A stretch of 64,000 nucleotides of DNA from Trinickia caryophylli (lineage in GTDB: Bacteria; Pseudomonadota; Gammaproteobacteria; Burkholderiales; Burkholderiaceae), in assembly GCF_034424545.1 (NCBI RefSeq), contig NZ_CP139970.1, forward strand, positions 1,860,001 through 1,924,000, read 5' to 3'. The notes under the pieces are model-generated. The model ran no database searches and was not told the DNA's origin. It worked only from the letters and a program-made list of their open reading frames with translations. Position 1 is the first letter of the stretch, and every line of letters begins with the position of its first letter. A program made the translations under genes and the position numbers. Shown here piece after piece: positions 13,601 to 19,886 of this stretch.

Positions 13601-14268
13601 CGTCCGCGGCCGGTTTCGCGAACGGCATCAACCAGTTGGGCATGGACAATCCGATGGGCTGGCTGTCGATCTCGTCGGCCGCGATCCTCGGAGCTGCGCA
13701 ACTGCACGCGCGCTTTCCGAACGCGACGCCCGGCGTGAGCCGCTTCCCGACCGCGCTCGCCCTGGCGCCGGTGGGCATCTACGCCGCCACGCTGCTGAAC
13801 AATATCTTCGGCGATTCGGGCGGCAGCAGCGCGAATCAAAACAACACGCAGCACATGCAGCCGCCGGGGGCGACCGGCAGCCCGTCGCCACAACCAACGA
13901 GCCCCTCGTCGCAACCGGGCACGCCGGGCGCGCCCCCCACGCCCGGTACCAGCGCGACACCGACGACCCCGGGCGCTCCGCCGACGAACCAGCCGGGACA
14001 ACCTCCTTCTCAGCAGCCGACGCAGCCGACGCAGCCGCCCGCGAAGCCGAAACCGTATCTCGTCGTCGACGGAGACTCGCTGTGGGTCATCGCCGATCGA
14101 CACCGGCAGACGCTGCTCGATGCCGCGCACGTGCCGCAGGACAAACGTGCGCACATGTCGCGCGGGCGGCAGGACCAGGTCGCATTCGAGGAAATCCTCC
14201 AATTGAACCCGGGCCTCGCGAGACATCCGGGGCACATCAATCCGGGGGACCAGATCGTCGTCGGATGA
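1648..14268 (+). CDS. Giant T3SS-linked multidomain protein: DUF4781-like region, two HExxH domains, two kinase-like domains, LysM
   Basis: About 4206 residues. The start at 1648 was chosen because GGAGG lies 5 bases upstream; in-frame ATGs at 1540 and 1633 are alternatives. Order of parts: Gln/Ala-rich coiled-coil region (residues 60-590); a DUF4781-like region (590-780); a hydrophobic stretch (795-860); a kinase-like domain with Gly loop LGEGAYKTAF (1862-1871), D1993-L-Q and D2008-F-E; a second kinase-like copy with a Gly-Tyr-Gly-Gly loop near 2249 and D2361-F-Q. Flanking the kinase pair are two metallopeptidase-like domains with H1577-E-T-K-H and H2525-E-A-G-H, each preceded by R-M-R-F-G-G-A-P-L-P. 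Residues 3350-3600 are unrecognised. Membrane segments lie near 3755, 3915-3970 and 4040, followed by a Pro/Thr linker and a C-terminal LysM (4137-4206). It could be a secreted toxin or effector, or a wall-anchored accessory protein. Function is inferred only from these motifs and its place in the T3SS island. Confidence 0.8.
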   Translation: MLEIDGVGMGVNWMHFLEATLEKPKPLPPQNTSTQTSSQPPVLPPQITVNVNANTDPSKPTNGDISAATTLIQTLAEQYRPPPPEITVTDPTTKAAQQAIQGAQTQYDNAYGDLQKKYTTLTSLQSDPTASPADVKKAQTEFDNAQTATNKAARELEVTTDAGYMVAYAQQAKEDGKAVPGAKQAAADALKALQQQIPGFDPKTSQLPKNMTPQQLGAYDAWQKADAAYAKAQSRENADIANSNLAYAQLQGYASDKTYAGAMDAGIQNLNDKLAPLGLEVQAPEAIDSATAQGNIASAADDANYANACLSAASDASNVADIQVTYDAVSGKFGPTVMNTTVGAQKDLLTRAQTAAATSGGYLQMLASDRNATKLQTSYNNAVTTSNAWHKAHPDSLLTNAPVDTDVANAYQALTDAKTQASLMHDSFVAAYGNSLAAQYDDAANGLQNKYDHRTMCTVNDPTPLEIKGLKVVASALHAADGRLTDSVNDKATKTALDKALTTQAQNKSTLQTVQQQYDDWNKQHGQTSTPFDNVVAHGSPGHVMLTASGGPYLVNPYSQQLSDARDALDRSNAQVDQLQLLSNSAHAQVLFDQFYSGLSDNLLNPVTDDDKADFAKALDQFYASHRGQLSNSMLNQASEATNKGAAYDFHGMSDNEQKNLIGQALQLKTTPSANKNDLQYSGDALDTIDKVYNEIHDVGGDHAKVSVMPMVYASKDSGMTTTALFKVTSGDGKTEYVDDTGAHYSSVDNFIDDNQLSSDGTLDIATGYENGTLKVRQSSAHHDDWWDSTLHTLGASNLNLGTLLGGIGLEVIGSVLDFTGVGLPLGISLNAIGGGMITGATIAAATYSANDLVNRGMHDQSMSIMDAGARADYINLVPLGASAAAEKVVPKLTATNLFKGGVEAVGLDAGKAANVVNKTARYTAFTTAMGGAGEAAGQLVYDAVTGKGNIARDVSSLVQNVGLVFGKNALTALSKGVVRNYGQFAARNQAGNGNLFIGGQQVGVRGVDGSRTNALTLDRSLATIDGKSVTVDPADGTLRVGNRTLTYEGMPVRVLTGANRVNTGHARQTGLTAVLGDDGSISIVAPGRDGRFSRTRLNAYDTGARVTIDESGGLTLSDGLNLSRPGKVLTPEQIPERVQQIVNRNAPPAAAPQAPADPVDATRDTPVDTTQSDPVVRQATQDASARISQAAADSARMTSEQIANASRGHERRAQTEQESIDTRRAERRAAQARAVDLRRVDDPRGTGADEARPMTFRQRVAWTAANATELPPEALDHPGGLPLGSRETSPAFIDEHQFEGHTLYVVRNDARSQGVPQPAEEAAPLDPASPNRRAATALPDESPIVVLEGSVEAERAPEIANTLNRPVLVAQRGVLAADGAIDAPNGFVRFDPAPRAAALAETAAMTESGLYVVTDEMLTGAQNERVHDEPMVYRNGLYVPKEVAEAKSRSEETQTPATDKTQAARPRVAERADTENPEMAAPDMREEPAATAGDGKVGLLTRLQMRFGGAPLPNEVSALAQQSGTLAQQMRQLEANGWTVKVGREGRGSRIDARKKRVMLDGGLRETGSMTYALAHETKHAVEAIDGTTGLDYSGRRAFTRKALEAEARAQINAFEARYEIEMAGEGNIAANVRLPDAIEKIAGQWKPTDDYAGTVEKLADAFGESPVSGEGGKTYAAFYGEAFDRVQAGRGRRGADPGRVMPAPDGTPRSEGGHDARVPVDPAVLEAGFEQAVARSPVNEATPLSFADDLEQVSAHEFLLDDRYQYERSGYSTHAIGLPFSRPTELTRARAQELADISGLYVFTPRVDAPTVWEQLTPRPRNASLDGRVELDADTQTLHVVGDDGVRRPIDPEAHLGRMLGEGAYKTAFELGNKTVVVYRDLMPLEVDPTETPTPVDEPHAMIAKTDRLKALGAPYVARIDGVARVHGHDALVMDTYAGADRLLTRDMAVTGPGSGQHMPFYDLTLFNERSIESLSATRDWMVDNNVQIIDLQFLVGRDGTFHLADFEEINENRPPRPVSLKTIDDYIALAQSQVERRSGATAPAPGEPVAPAAPVAPVAVAPGHTSGNQAGEGASFAQRVEWTRERARPDSPFAPGTPDVEQLQYDRTSRAWRTPERDATIVQTETAEDGSLLLDGQPISVSEFTLQLGHDFREHGGEIVFTSPYMKPEIAAQFANLWGRPVYVPHESTYAADGSMVDLSHLQRYDPSPLGGPDLGQLAADSRGVYRNGDPTQRLSAEQHMGTLLGYGGEKMVFELGHDAALGIFERGPRFDNAYHLRTAREEFDALAHLRALGVRTVSMSGPFSVHNRVGVLYRPLGIMHTHDMVRNGALPERISRAGLANLKHAEDVATRLKLDYDFQGIVTRDGDFLVNDPGPIGRADRPMSEAERAQLEMRHADTLFKIQEVRGMIRGGMQSGRIELAHPEAQEVYQPGEYGQQRGQKPSIITRIRMRFGGAPLPKQALDMIGHSDLLNAQMRLWKQAGWKVVLGREGQGSKTDVARRRIVIDGKFRQPGAIVYTLAHEAGHATEAIQGKLSLDYSSPEAYARSLLDAEARAQINAFAVRDEIKAATGVDIGAQVRLPEAIEREYGRARADDPQSVARLADAFGAARPSLPGHADYRSLYEAQARTVRVGEAPPAMAAPDPSNAPVPAGGANANAAAGAGNRTSPATPEERAAALLDEHGKRTLRRLDGARVPRLDVLAKEAGRDSHVLITQHTAAPKSKNALHSQPKVIAEVTVDEHGALGKPQPVDRSGLPRDLKRAMSRNSGSRGLSARKGFDFYISPVGAEELANFGGASKIEVENDRTKVSWQTQPSNRGLHPDVVRDADALAQAPHFKRPKQAGEAAATGQRIYAVDDESGKVLGHAKHVSGDKWRYYEKAKVDGTEIAPTDLREAFRRHIGRLGVGPTGRRGVSFFLSDLEPADVTRLGGFDPVKKKDPDEAEQKPHRKISDITQVQIERGSAAARRGLGHVSDAARRSAALLRRQQSATQAVTQATARAAVTAGTSEAASKPLLPPNMLPKGTKATDPLAVMDFGGHNALHLLRALDQKSIGDEYHIYVYDDVKDSLALSLGAPTAIIAPRDGGHRWFDTRKEAENPRDKGVPLDEMPIGRSHYGANMHFVLTRLEPAEFLDHTGPTRLKALEARRKELDAQWREAKEGAKTWSSYSALADHIKSRIDGMKTDISSLRRRVGTAHATETLDIDIYQPAMSTSTVVEAKVRNGAPDPEQWFGEQERIAAYNGRKTGEGRLRFSGRAQTVMADFLEWKGLGNSGYVARDVTSTSPRFAPIPRKTLLRIDGERIARHFGIATTADRRAIGAFVDSPWQVQRRVALMSRSFSLRDDPALMTQQVERFGGVTPVVTLVVDPHSLAAALGQPHDPDFLRDVKALGEQEHATFNADEGIIEPAQDSNGKPLYIDELHHLHKWLTEASKTGFAIRLETAPSRALVSDEDMRFQAGTDDTYMNHVRTLSALDRWAQQHPDTPAPSVMVTFHGWDSVLESVPGAGHARLLREMLDRPTLEWLHVGLSYGTHGADFIANQDLTTALADLIVEYRGQPEKLARLHGADALTRVFERVDRQTLADQQALLFAEVERIGRNKGLKPEDLDALREQLYQGNTTEFLNAARKRTIDYARTQWTDDNPARGRVQERARSFSIRWHDQYGNAVVGRRFSTPSALSGTVEDPFGYWSSAVSKPELRNNDSKPISLSRKTAAQLETKPIDAKDRAKAELTALRVHEPLRHWWSPKILGWTVAGGTTSGFLGANAVNLLHTFGSEGLHRTSTSLFVGTRAGRVFQALHQGAVTSLKNGDPRVFDSVVDRIERSLRVQLGPQSINEARLAQLDLIAKEGKAKAAQFRKMNEDGLLSFDDAVSHTKAIAVETLLQMQGVMGGTSLKRLHRGSPRHWIGVVGRSGAMIGYSVTAATNVATAWSHPAAAPILTTLGATLGFAYTSRVFYGGLRHINAEKRSMFVRFTSSAGDFVTSAAGFANGINQLGMDNPMGWLSISSAAILGAAQLHARFPNATPGVSRFPTALALAPVGIYAATLLNNIFGDSGGSSANQNNTQHMQPPGATGSPSPQPTSPSSQPGTPGAPPTPGTSATPTTPGAPPTNQPGQPPSQQPTQPTQPPAKPKPYLVVDGDSLWVIADRHRQTLLDAAHVPQDKRAHMSRGRQDQVAFEEILQLNPGLARHPGHINPGDQIVVG

Positions 14269-14605
14269 CGGGTCGCTGTTGCAAGACACGCCCCGACAGC
14301 CCATTCGCAGAGGCCGTGGTCCCCGTCGCCACACTGGTGGCGCAAGCAGTGCATCCAGGTTGGGCGGAGGTTCGGCGACCTGGACGGTCCGGCCGGACCA
14401 AGCCGGACCGGCGTGCCGAAGCCCGGCCCGCCGGTTCGCGCGGGTCTGCGCAATTTCGCCGCCCTGACGAATCATCGCGCGCCGCACGGCTAGCATCGGG
14501 AGCCCTGTCCATCTCCGAAGCGGTGCCCGGCGCGTTCCTCCGACCGGAGCAGCCTGAGCCGTTGCATTGCGCATCGGATCGATGTAGCGCCGCGCCCCCT
14601 TCGCC
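14269..14605. other. Intergenic region between giant protein and AWR-like effector genes
   Basis: No gene was recognised in these 337 bases. They hold a perfect 14-base palindrome, GGTCCGGCCGGACC at 14386-14399, followed by a partial second copy (CCGGACCGG). There is no T-run behind it, so it is at most an imperfect terminator or attenuator. No hrpII-type box (TTCG-N16-TTCG) and no clear Shine-Dalgarno sequence was found before the next gene at 14606. Confidence 0.5.
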
Positions 14606-17600
14606 ATGAAACTCCCGTCACTACCGGGGCTGTCCGCCAGCACGTGCGCGGCAAATGCCGCCGAGCCCCCGGCCCGCGCGTTGGGCGAAGGCGAGCGCCC
14701 CGGCAACCACGCGCGGGAACGGCCTGCGACGAAGCCGCGCAACGGGTTGCTCGAAGGCTTCAGGCGTCTCGTGCGGCCCGCCGCCATCAGCGTGACCATA
14801 GCCCCCGGCTATACGCGCACGACCATCGATCCGCTGCCGCCGAGCACGCTGCCCGAGGGAAAGCCATCGCCCGGGGGCCATCGCCGAGCCGCTGCGGCCA
14901 GTGCCCAGACAGGCATCGGGCGATGGATCGCGAAGCGCACGCAGGCGCTGCCCTACAAACTGCACCCGCCCTCGGCGCCGGCTCCGCCGCCACGCGCCGC
15001 GGAAGCACCCGATGCCGAACAAGCCATGCTCAGCGAATCCGCTTTCGTGGCGACCGTCGCCAAGCTGTTCCCCGATGGGCTCGAGGCGCCTTCGGCTGCG
15101 TCCTCCGCGGTTACCGAACTCGCCGCGGGATTCGCGCACGCGGCCGACGCGCGCCCCACCGAAGCACCACCCGCCCACTATGCCGGGGTGCTGCAATGCG
15201 CACGCGCGCTCGCCGCGGCCACGCAGGGCGACGCGGCACGGGCCGTGCGCGCCTTGCGTCATCTGCAGCACCATGCATTGCTCGGCTTCCTCGGCAATGG
15301 CGACCGGCGTACCGGCACGCCCCGCGCCCATGACGCCGCCGCCGTGGACAGCGCAGCCGAGCGCGACGCGTGGCATGCCGCTCGAATTCTGAGTCATACG
15401 ACGGTGGGCTTCGATGCGCTCGTGGCTTTGCGCGACGACGAGACGCTTTCGTCCGCCACCGTCGACGGCGCCATGAAGCGCGAAAGCTTGCGCACGTTCC
15501 TGCAGGCCGCCGACCATCTCGCCGCGCACGTTCGCGAGGAGGCCGCCGCGCACCGCGGAGCGTCCGTACCGCGAGAAGCTTCCGCCCCCGCGAGCGCCGC
15601 TTGCCCCGACGATGCGGCCTCGCCGAGCGACACGTCCGGGCCCCGCGGCGCCGCGATGTCCGATAGCCCCGATAGCTCCGATAGCCCCGAGGCTGCGTGG
15701 CACGAAGCGCTCCGGCGCCTTGCGGTGGGCCACGCCGGGCCGGATTCGCGCGACACGATGGCATTGAACGCGCTGGCGTGCGCGGCGAAAGTCTATGCGG
15801 CGCCGCATGCGAGCGCTCAAGCCATCGGCGACGGCGCGCAGCTTGCGGCCTACGTGGCCTGGCGCAGCGGCTACCGCGAGTCAGGCGCCGGCTCGGCTCT
15901 CGCGCGCACGCAATCGCGCATCGCGAAATTCCTGACCTGGGTTGCACGCTCGGAACGGCGGGCCACGCACCGGCGCCACGCTTTCGACCCGCGCCGCGCG
16001 CTCGGCCAACGCAAGTCGCCGTTGACCGCGATGACCTACAACGCGGCCGGCGCCAATCTCGGTCTCGTGAGCCGCGAGGCGCAATCGTTGCGCGATGCCG
16101 TCGATACCGCGCTCGCCGGCGTGCTCGACCACCTCCAGGCATGCCGGCAGCGCGGCCACCTCTCGCCCGAGCAGCGGGGCGTGCTGCTGCTGCGCGAGCA
16201 GTATCTGAAGCGGTGGCGCGCCAGCGTCGGAGAACTCCGAAACCCGACCCGCCTGAAGCTCTCGCACCGGGATCGCGACACGATCGCAACGGCGGTTCGC
16301 GTACTGGCTCCGCGCGCGGGCCTGCAAGCGCATGCCGTTCTGGCGGCGCGCATGGTCTCCGATCTGAAACACCTGGACCTGCGCACGCTCGAGGCGTGGT
16401 TGCACGAGGCCGGCATGCCCGGTCCGAGGCCCGACGAAGCCGGCGATGCGCTGCCCGCCATCCGCCTGGCGGCCGCGATCGCACGCGGTCGGCCGATCAA
16501 GCCGGCCGATACCACACACAGCGCTTTTCGCGAGGCCCTGCGCGACATCGTCGCGAAGACGCCGCTCGGCAACAACGTGCGGTACTTCGACGGCGGCACC
16601 TGGGGCCTCAACGTGAACACGTCGCTGAACATGCGCGATTTCACCGTGCACAAGGCCGGCCTCGGCGTGTCGCTCGGCCCCGGCATCAAAGCACTGCAGG
16701 GACGGCACGCCTTCCTCGAAATCGGCTCGTCCTCTTACGGCGGCGAGATCTTCATGGGTACCGATACGCGCTATTCGACCGGCGCCGCGATCGGTCTGTT
16801 CGGCGGCGCGGCCGTGGGTGTACACGGCCTGCATTTCGCCTTCGGCGCCGGCGGCGGCGTGGCCTATTCGCATGACCGCAGCGCGCCGTCCGGCGTCATC
16901 GTGCGCACGCGCTTGCGACGCGACGAAGGCGGCAAGGTCACCGACTCCTGGCGCACGCATGCCAGCGCCGTCATCGATTTTCTCTATGAACAAGGCGCAC
17001 TGGCCGCAAGCGCGCGGCGCCCGTCTGCCGAGACGCTCTGGGAACGGTTCAGCGAACGCTTTTTCCGCGAGCCCGATATCTCCGTCAACTGGCGCGAGCA
17101 GCGGCGCAGCAGCCACACCGTCTCCGAAAACGCCGGGATCATGGCGCGTCTCGCGCTGAGCGGCCTGCGCATCGGCCCCGCCCTCAACGCCACGCGCGAT
17201 ACGCTGCTCGCGGGCAAGAACGAGCGCATCGACGCCAATGGCTGGCTGCGCGGCGTCGAGCGCACCCGCACGCGCTCGCGCGCACTGACGGGCTCGGCCG
17301 CGCTCGTCGGCGCGGTCGCGAGCGCGGGCCACTTCTCGGGCCATGCGGGGTACCCGGAGTCGGTCAGCATCCCGAGCGTGCCGATCGTTGGCGCGATGTC
17401 CACATTCGCCCCCCATGGCGCGAGCGTCGTGCTGCGAATCGTCGACGAGCATGGGCGCCTGAACGCGAAATACATCCGCAGCCTCGTCGAATTCGTCGAT
17501 CCGCGCGCGTTCGCCGCGCATGTCGAACGGCGCCGCGGGCAGATCGCGCGCACCGATGGCAGCAACGCCCGGCTCGACGCGTTCCTGCGCGAAGTCAAGG

Positions 17601-17992
17601 CATGTGCGATACGCGGCAATCAGGCTTATGGCGAAAGTCTGAAAATCCGGCCCGACGTGGCCGATACGCTGAGCGCCTATGAAGCCGAGATCGAAACGCT
17701 TGCACGATGCGCGAACGGCTCGCCGCGCGGGGCCGAGCGCGACGAGATCGCGCGCCTGCGCCAGCGGATCGGAGACTTGCTCGCCGACCCGCAAAGCTGG
17801 AAGGTGTCGGGCTACTATACCTACGAGATCAATACCCGCGGCTACGCGGCGGGCCCGGCCATGATCGTGCAGGCCACGGCGGCCACCTCCACGGCCGGCG
17901 AGCGCGTGCTGGCCGAACTCGCCGTGAGCGAGCTCGAGGCGCTCGACGATCCGGTGGGCGCCGCGCATGGCGACGCCGACGGCGTGCATTGA
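14606..17992 (+). CDS. Probable type III effector with an AWR triad (RipA/AWR-like)
   Basis: A 1128-residue protein without signal peptide or membrane segments. The N terminus (about 100 residues) is rich in Pro, Ala, Ser and Arg and looks disordered, as expected for a type III secretion signal. An Ala-Trp-Arg triad sits at residues 418-420 in a context (AWRSGYRESG) that recalls the AWR/RipA effector family of Ralstonia, whose members have a similar length of around 1000-1100 residues; this assignment is from memory of the family, not an alignment. Residues 690-780 are Gly-rich with alternating small and aromatic residues, suggesting a beta-rich fold. The gene lies inside the T3SS island, converging with sctU. 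No Shine-Dalgarno sequence is clear at this ATG, so the start could be further downstream. Confidence 0.6.
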   Translation: MKLPSLPGLSASTCAANAAEPPARALGEGERPGNHARERPATKPRNGLLEGFRRLVRPAAISVTIAPGYTRTTIDPLPPSTLPEGKPSPGGHRRAAAASAQTGIGRWIAKRTQALPYKLHPPSAPAPPPRAAEAPDAEQAMLSESAFVATVAKLFPDGLEAPSAASSAVTELAAGFAHAADARPTEAPPAHYAGVLQCARALAAATQGDAARAVRALRHLQHHALLGFLGNGDRRTGTPRAHDAAAVDSAAERDAWHAARILSHTTVGFDALVALRDDETLSSATVDGAMKRESLRTFLQAADHLAAHVREEAAAHRGASVPREASAPASAACPDDAASPSDTSGPRGAAMSDSPDSSDSPEAAWHEALRRLAVGHAGPDSRDTMALNALACAAKVYAAPHASAQAIGDGAQLAAYVAWRSGYRESGAGSALARTQSRIAKFLTWVARSERRATHRRHAFDPRRALGQRKSPLTAMTYNAAGANLGLVSREAQSLRDAVDTALAGVLDHLQACRQRGHLSPEQRGVLLLREQYLKRWRASVGELRNPTRLKLSHRDRDTIATAVRVLAPRAGLQAHAVLAARMVSDLKHLDLRTLEAWLHEAGMPGPRPDEAGDALPAIRLAAAIARGRPIKPADTTHSAFREALRDIVAKTPLGNNVRYFDGGTWGLNVNTSLNMRDFTVHKAGLGVSLGPGIKALQGRHAFLEIGSSSYGGEIFMGTDTRYSTGAAIGLFGGAAVGVHGLHFAFGAGGGVAYSHDRSAPSGVIVRTRLRRDEGGKVTDSWRTHASAVIDFLYEQGALAASARRPSAETLWERFSERFFREPDISVNWREQRRSSHTVSENAGIMARLALSGLRIGPALNATRDTLLAGKNERIDANGWLRGVERTRTRSRALTGSAALVGAVASAGHFSGHAGYPESVSIPSVPIVGAMSTFAPHGASVVLRIVDEHGRLNAKYIRSLVEFVDPRAFAAHVERRRGQIARTDGSNARLDAFLREVKACAIRGNQAYGESLKIRPDVADTLSAYEAEIETLARCANGSPRGAERDEIARLRQRIGDLLADPQSWKVSGYYTYEINTRGYAAGPAMIVQATAATSTAGERVLAELAVSELEALDDPVGAAHGDADGVH

Positions 17993-17993
17993 C

Positions 17994-18013
17994 GCGCCAG
18001 CCGCGCGTGGCGC
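17994..18013. terminator. Hairpin between convergent effector and sctU genes
   Basis: GCGCCA and TGGCGC form a perfect 6-bp stem with an 8-base loop, directly after the effector stop codon and just before the sctU stop codon. There is no T-run. Its position between two convergent genes only 28 bases apart suggests a shared terminator. Confidence 0.35.
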
Positions 18014-18020
18014 ATTCCGC

Positions 18021-19052
18021 TCAGGCAGCGCCCCTCGCCCACTTGAGCAGCCTCGCGACCTCCTCGAAGTGACGCTGCTCGATCGTCCCGTTTTCCGGGG
18101 TGGACTCGTAGAGCGCCTGCGCGAGGCCGATATTGGCCAGCGTCGGCCGCAGCTCCACCTGCGCGAGCTTGACGATGCGCTCGGCCGCTTCGCCTTCGCC
18201 GCGCGCGAGCACCCACGGCAGGGTGCCGAGCCCACCGTAGTAAAGCGCCACCGCCACGCGCGGCGAATATACGACGACCGACGCATGGCCGATCTTGTCG
18301 GAGAGCGAGGCGAGTTGCAGCTCGGTCGCGATCATGCGGCGGCGCGAGCGAATGTGCGGATCCCCCTGGTCTTCCTTGTGCTCGCGGCGCACCTCTTCTA
18401 TCGACATGCGCATCTTGCGGTTGTGCTCGAAGCGCTGGTGGACGATGTCGATGATCGCCATCACGATGAAGACGAGCGCGGCCCAGCCGAACAGCATCAG
18501 CAGCAGATGGGCGAGCAGAGCGAGAATCCCCGCGGGGCGCGTGAAGCCCGACTGCACGGCCGGATCGAGCGACGTATAGATGAGCCAGCCGAACACCGCG
18601 ACGAGCAGCACCGTCTTCACGAGCAGCTTCACGAGGTTGACGAGGTTGCGCAGCGACCAGAGATTCTTGATCCCCTCCGCTGGATTGATGTTCGAGAGCT
18701 TCGGCACGATCCGGCTCACGGCGATCACACCGCCCACCTGCACGAAACCGGCAAGCAGCGCGACGACGAGGCCCACGCCGATGAAGCCCAGCGACGGCGT
18801 GAGCAGGGTGCGCGCGCCGCCGTCGATGAGCGAGGCGATGCGTGCGCCCGGGTCTGCCGCGCCGGCCGCTTCGAACACGAGTAGAAAAAGGGCCTGCAGG
18901 TGCCCGAAGATCTGCGCGATGCCGCCCGCGATCGCCACGCCGGCGCCGACGAACATCGCCGTCGATACGGTCTCGGCGCTTTTCGGTACGTCGCCTTTTT
19001 CGCGCGCCTCTCGCAAGCGCCGCGCGGTGGGCTGCTGTGTCTTCTCTGCCAT
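18021..19052 (-). CDS. sctU: SctU (YscU/HrcU/FlhB family) export switch protein without the NPTH motif
   Basis: Export-gate protein that normally switches substrate specificity after self-cleavage in its cytoplasmic domain. The family N terminus (AEKTQQPTARRLREAREKGD), four membrane segments (about residues 31-61, 85-115, 143-163, 176-203) and the cytoplasmic linker with HKEDQGDPHIRSRR are all present, and the length (343 residues) is normal. The NPTH motif, expected at residues 262-265, reads YSPR. Asn, the residue that starts autocleavage, is absent, while the surrounding frame (SVVVY..RVAVALYY) still aligns. The DNA shows no frameshift. The gene is last in the minus-strand operon, 3 bases behind sctT. 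SctU is confidently identified; how it switches specificity is unknown. Confidence 0.93.
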   Translation of the reverse strand: MAEKTQQPTARRLREAREKGDVPKSAETVSTAMFVGAGVAIAGGIAQIFGHLQALFLLVFEAAGAADPGARIASLIDGGARTLLTPSLGFIGVGLVVALLAGFVQVGGVIAVSRIVPKLSNINPAEGIKNLWSLRNLVNLVKLLVKTVLLVAVFGWLIYTSLDPAVQSGFTRPAGILALLAHLLLMLFGWAALVFIVMAIIDIVHQRFEHNRKMRMSIEEVRREHKEDQGDPHIRSRRRMIATELQLASLSDKIGHASVVVYSPRVAVALYYGGLGTLPWVLARGEGEAAERIVKLAQVELRPTLANIGLAQALYESTPENGTIEQRHFEEVARLLKWARGAA

Positions 19053-19055
19053 GGC

Positions 19056-19886
19056 CTAATGCGCCCCGCCCATCAGCGCACGCAGCATGCCGACGAGGCC
19101 CGTATCGGGGTTGAGCTGCGCGTGCAGCGTCTGGTAGACGAGCGGCATGAAGAGCACCATCATCAGCATCGCGAGCGCGCTCTTCACGGGCTGCGAGAAC
19201 GTGAAAACGTTCAGTTGCGGCACCGCGCGGCCGATGAGGCCGATGCCGGCCTCCACGAGCACGAGCACGATCACGACAGGAGCCGAGAGCTTCACCATCC
19301 AGACGAAGACGGTATCGGTCTGGCGCACCACGAACGTCGAGAGCATCGATGAGAGATTCGGCGCCATCTCGGCCACGGGCCACCACGTATAGGACTGTGC
19401 GAAGAGCTGCACGATCATCTGCAGGCCGCCCGCCGTCACGAACAGCACGATGGCCACGTAGTTCAGAAAACCCGAGGTCGGGCCGCTTTCGTGGCCGCCC
19501 ATCGGATCGAAGAAGGCGGCGTTGCCGCTGCCGGTCTGAAAATCGATCAGGTAGCCGATGCCCTGGATCGCGAACAATACCGCGCCCATCGCGCCGGCGA
19601 GCAGCAGGCCGATCACCGCCTCCTTCGCCGCGAGCACGCACCAGACCAGGAACGGCAGATCGACGACCGAGGCCGGATCGATGACGGGCGCGACGAACGC
19701 CGCAATGACGACGGCCAGCCCGTTGCGCACGAGCCCCGTCACGATCTGCTCGTTGAAGACGGGCATGATCAGCATGATCGGCAAGAGCCGCGGCATGACG
19801 AAGAGCAGAGGCCGGGCGCTCGCCGCAATGTCGGCGAAACTGTGAGCCTGCTCTAGCATCGGCTGTCCGGGTGAAAGGCGGGCCAT
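19056..19886 (-). CDS. sctT: SctT (YscT/HrcT/FliR family) export-apparatus protein
   Basis: Polytopic inner-membrane protein of the T3SS export gate. It has the FliR-family features: N-terminal ARPLLFVMPRLLPIML, the central motif GIGYLIDFQTGSGNA followed by acidic and Pro residues, and C-terminal membrane helices ending in ALAMLMMVLFMPLVYQ. With 276 residues it has the family's usual length. The longest start overlaps the end of sctO by 34 bases; an internal ATG at 19859 (MLEQAHS) would overlap by only 7 bases and is at least as likely. It sits between sctO and sctU, the same relative place as hrcT at the end of the hrpB operon of Ralstonia. Confidence 0.93.
   Translation of the reverse strand: MARLSPGQPMLEQAHSFADIAASARPLLFVMPRLLPIMLIMPVFNEQIVTGLVRNGLAVVIAAFVAPVIDPASVVDLPFLVWCVLAAKEAVIGLLLAGAMGAVLFAIQGIGYLIDFQTGSGNAAFFDPMGGHESGPTSGFLNYVAIVLFVTAGGLQMIVQLFAQSYTWWPVAEMAPNLSSMLSTFVVRQTDTVFVWMVKLSAPVVIVLVLVEAGIGLIGRAVPQLNVFTFSQPVKSALAMLMMVLFMPLVYQTLHAQLNPDTGLVGMLRALMGGAH

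Noticed and set aside
12964..14799. Minus-strand frame of 611 codons at the end of the giant gene
   Set aside because: Mostly antisense to the Pro-rich linker and membrane part of the giant protein; no start signal.
15881..18286. Antisense frame of 801 codons over the AWR-like effector
   Set aside because: Shadow of the effector and of the sctU end; composition typical of antisense high-GC frames.
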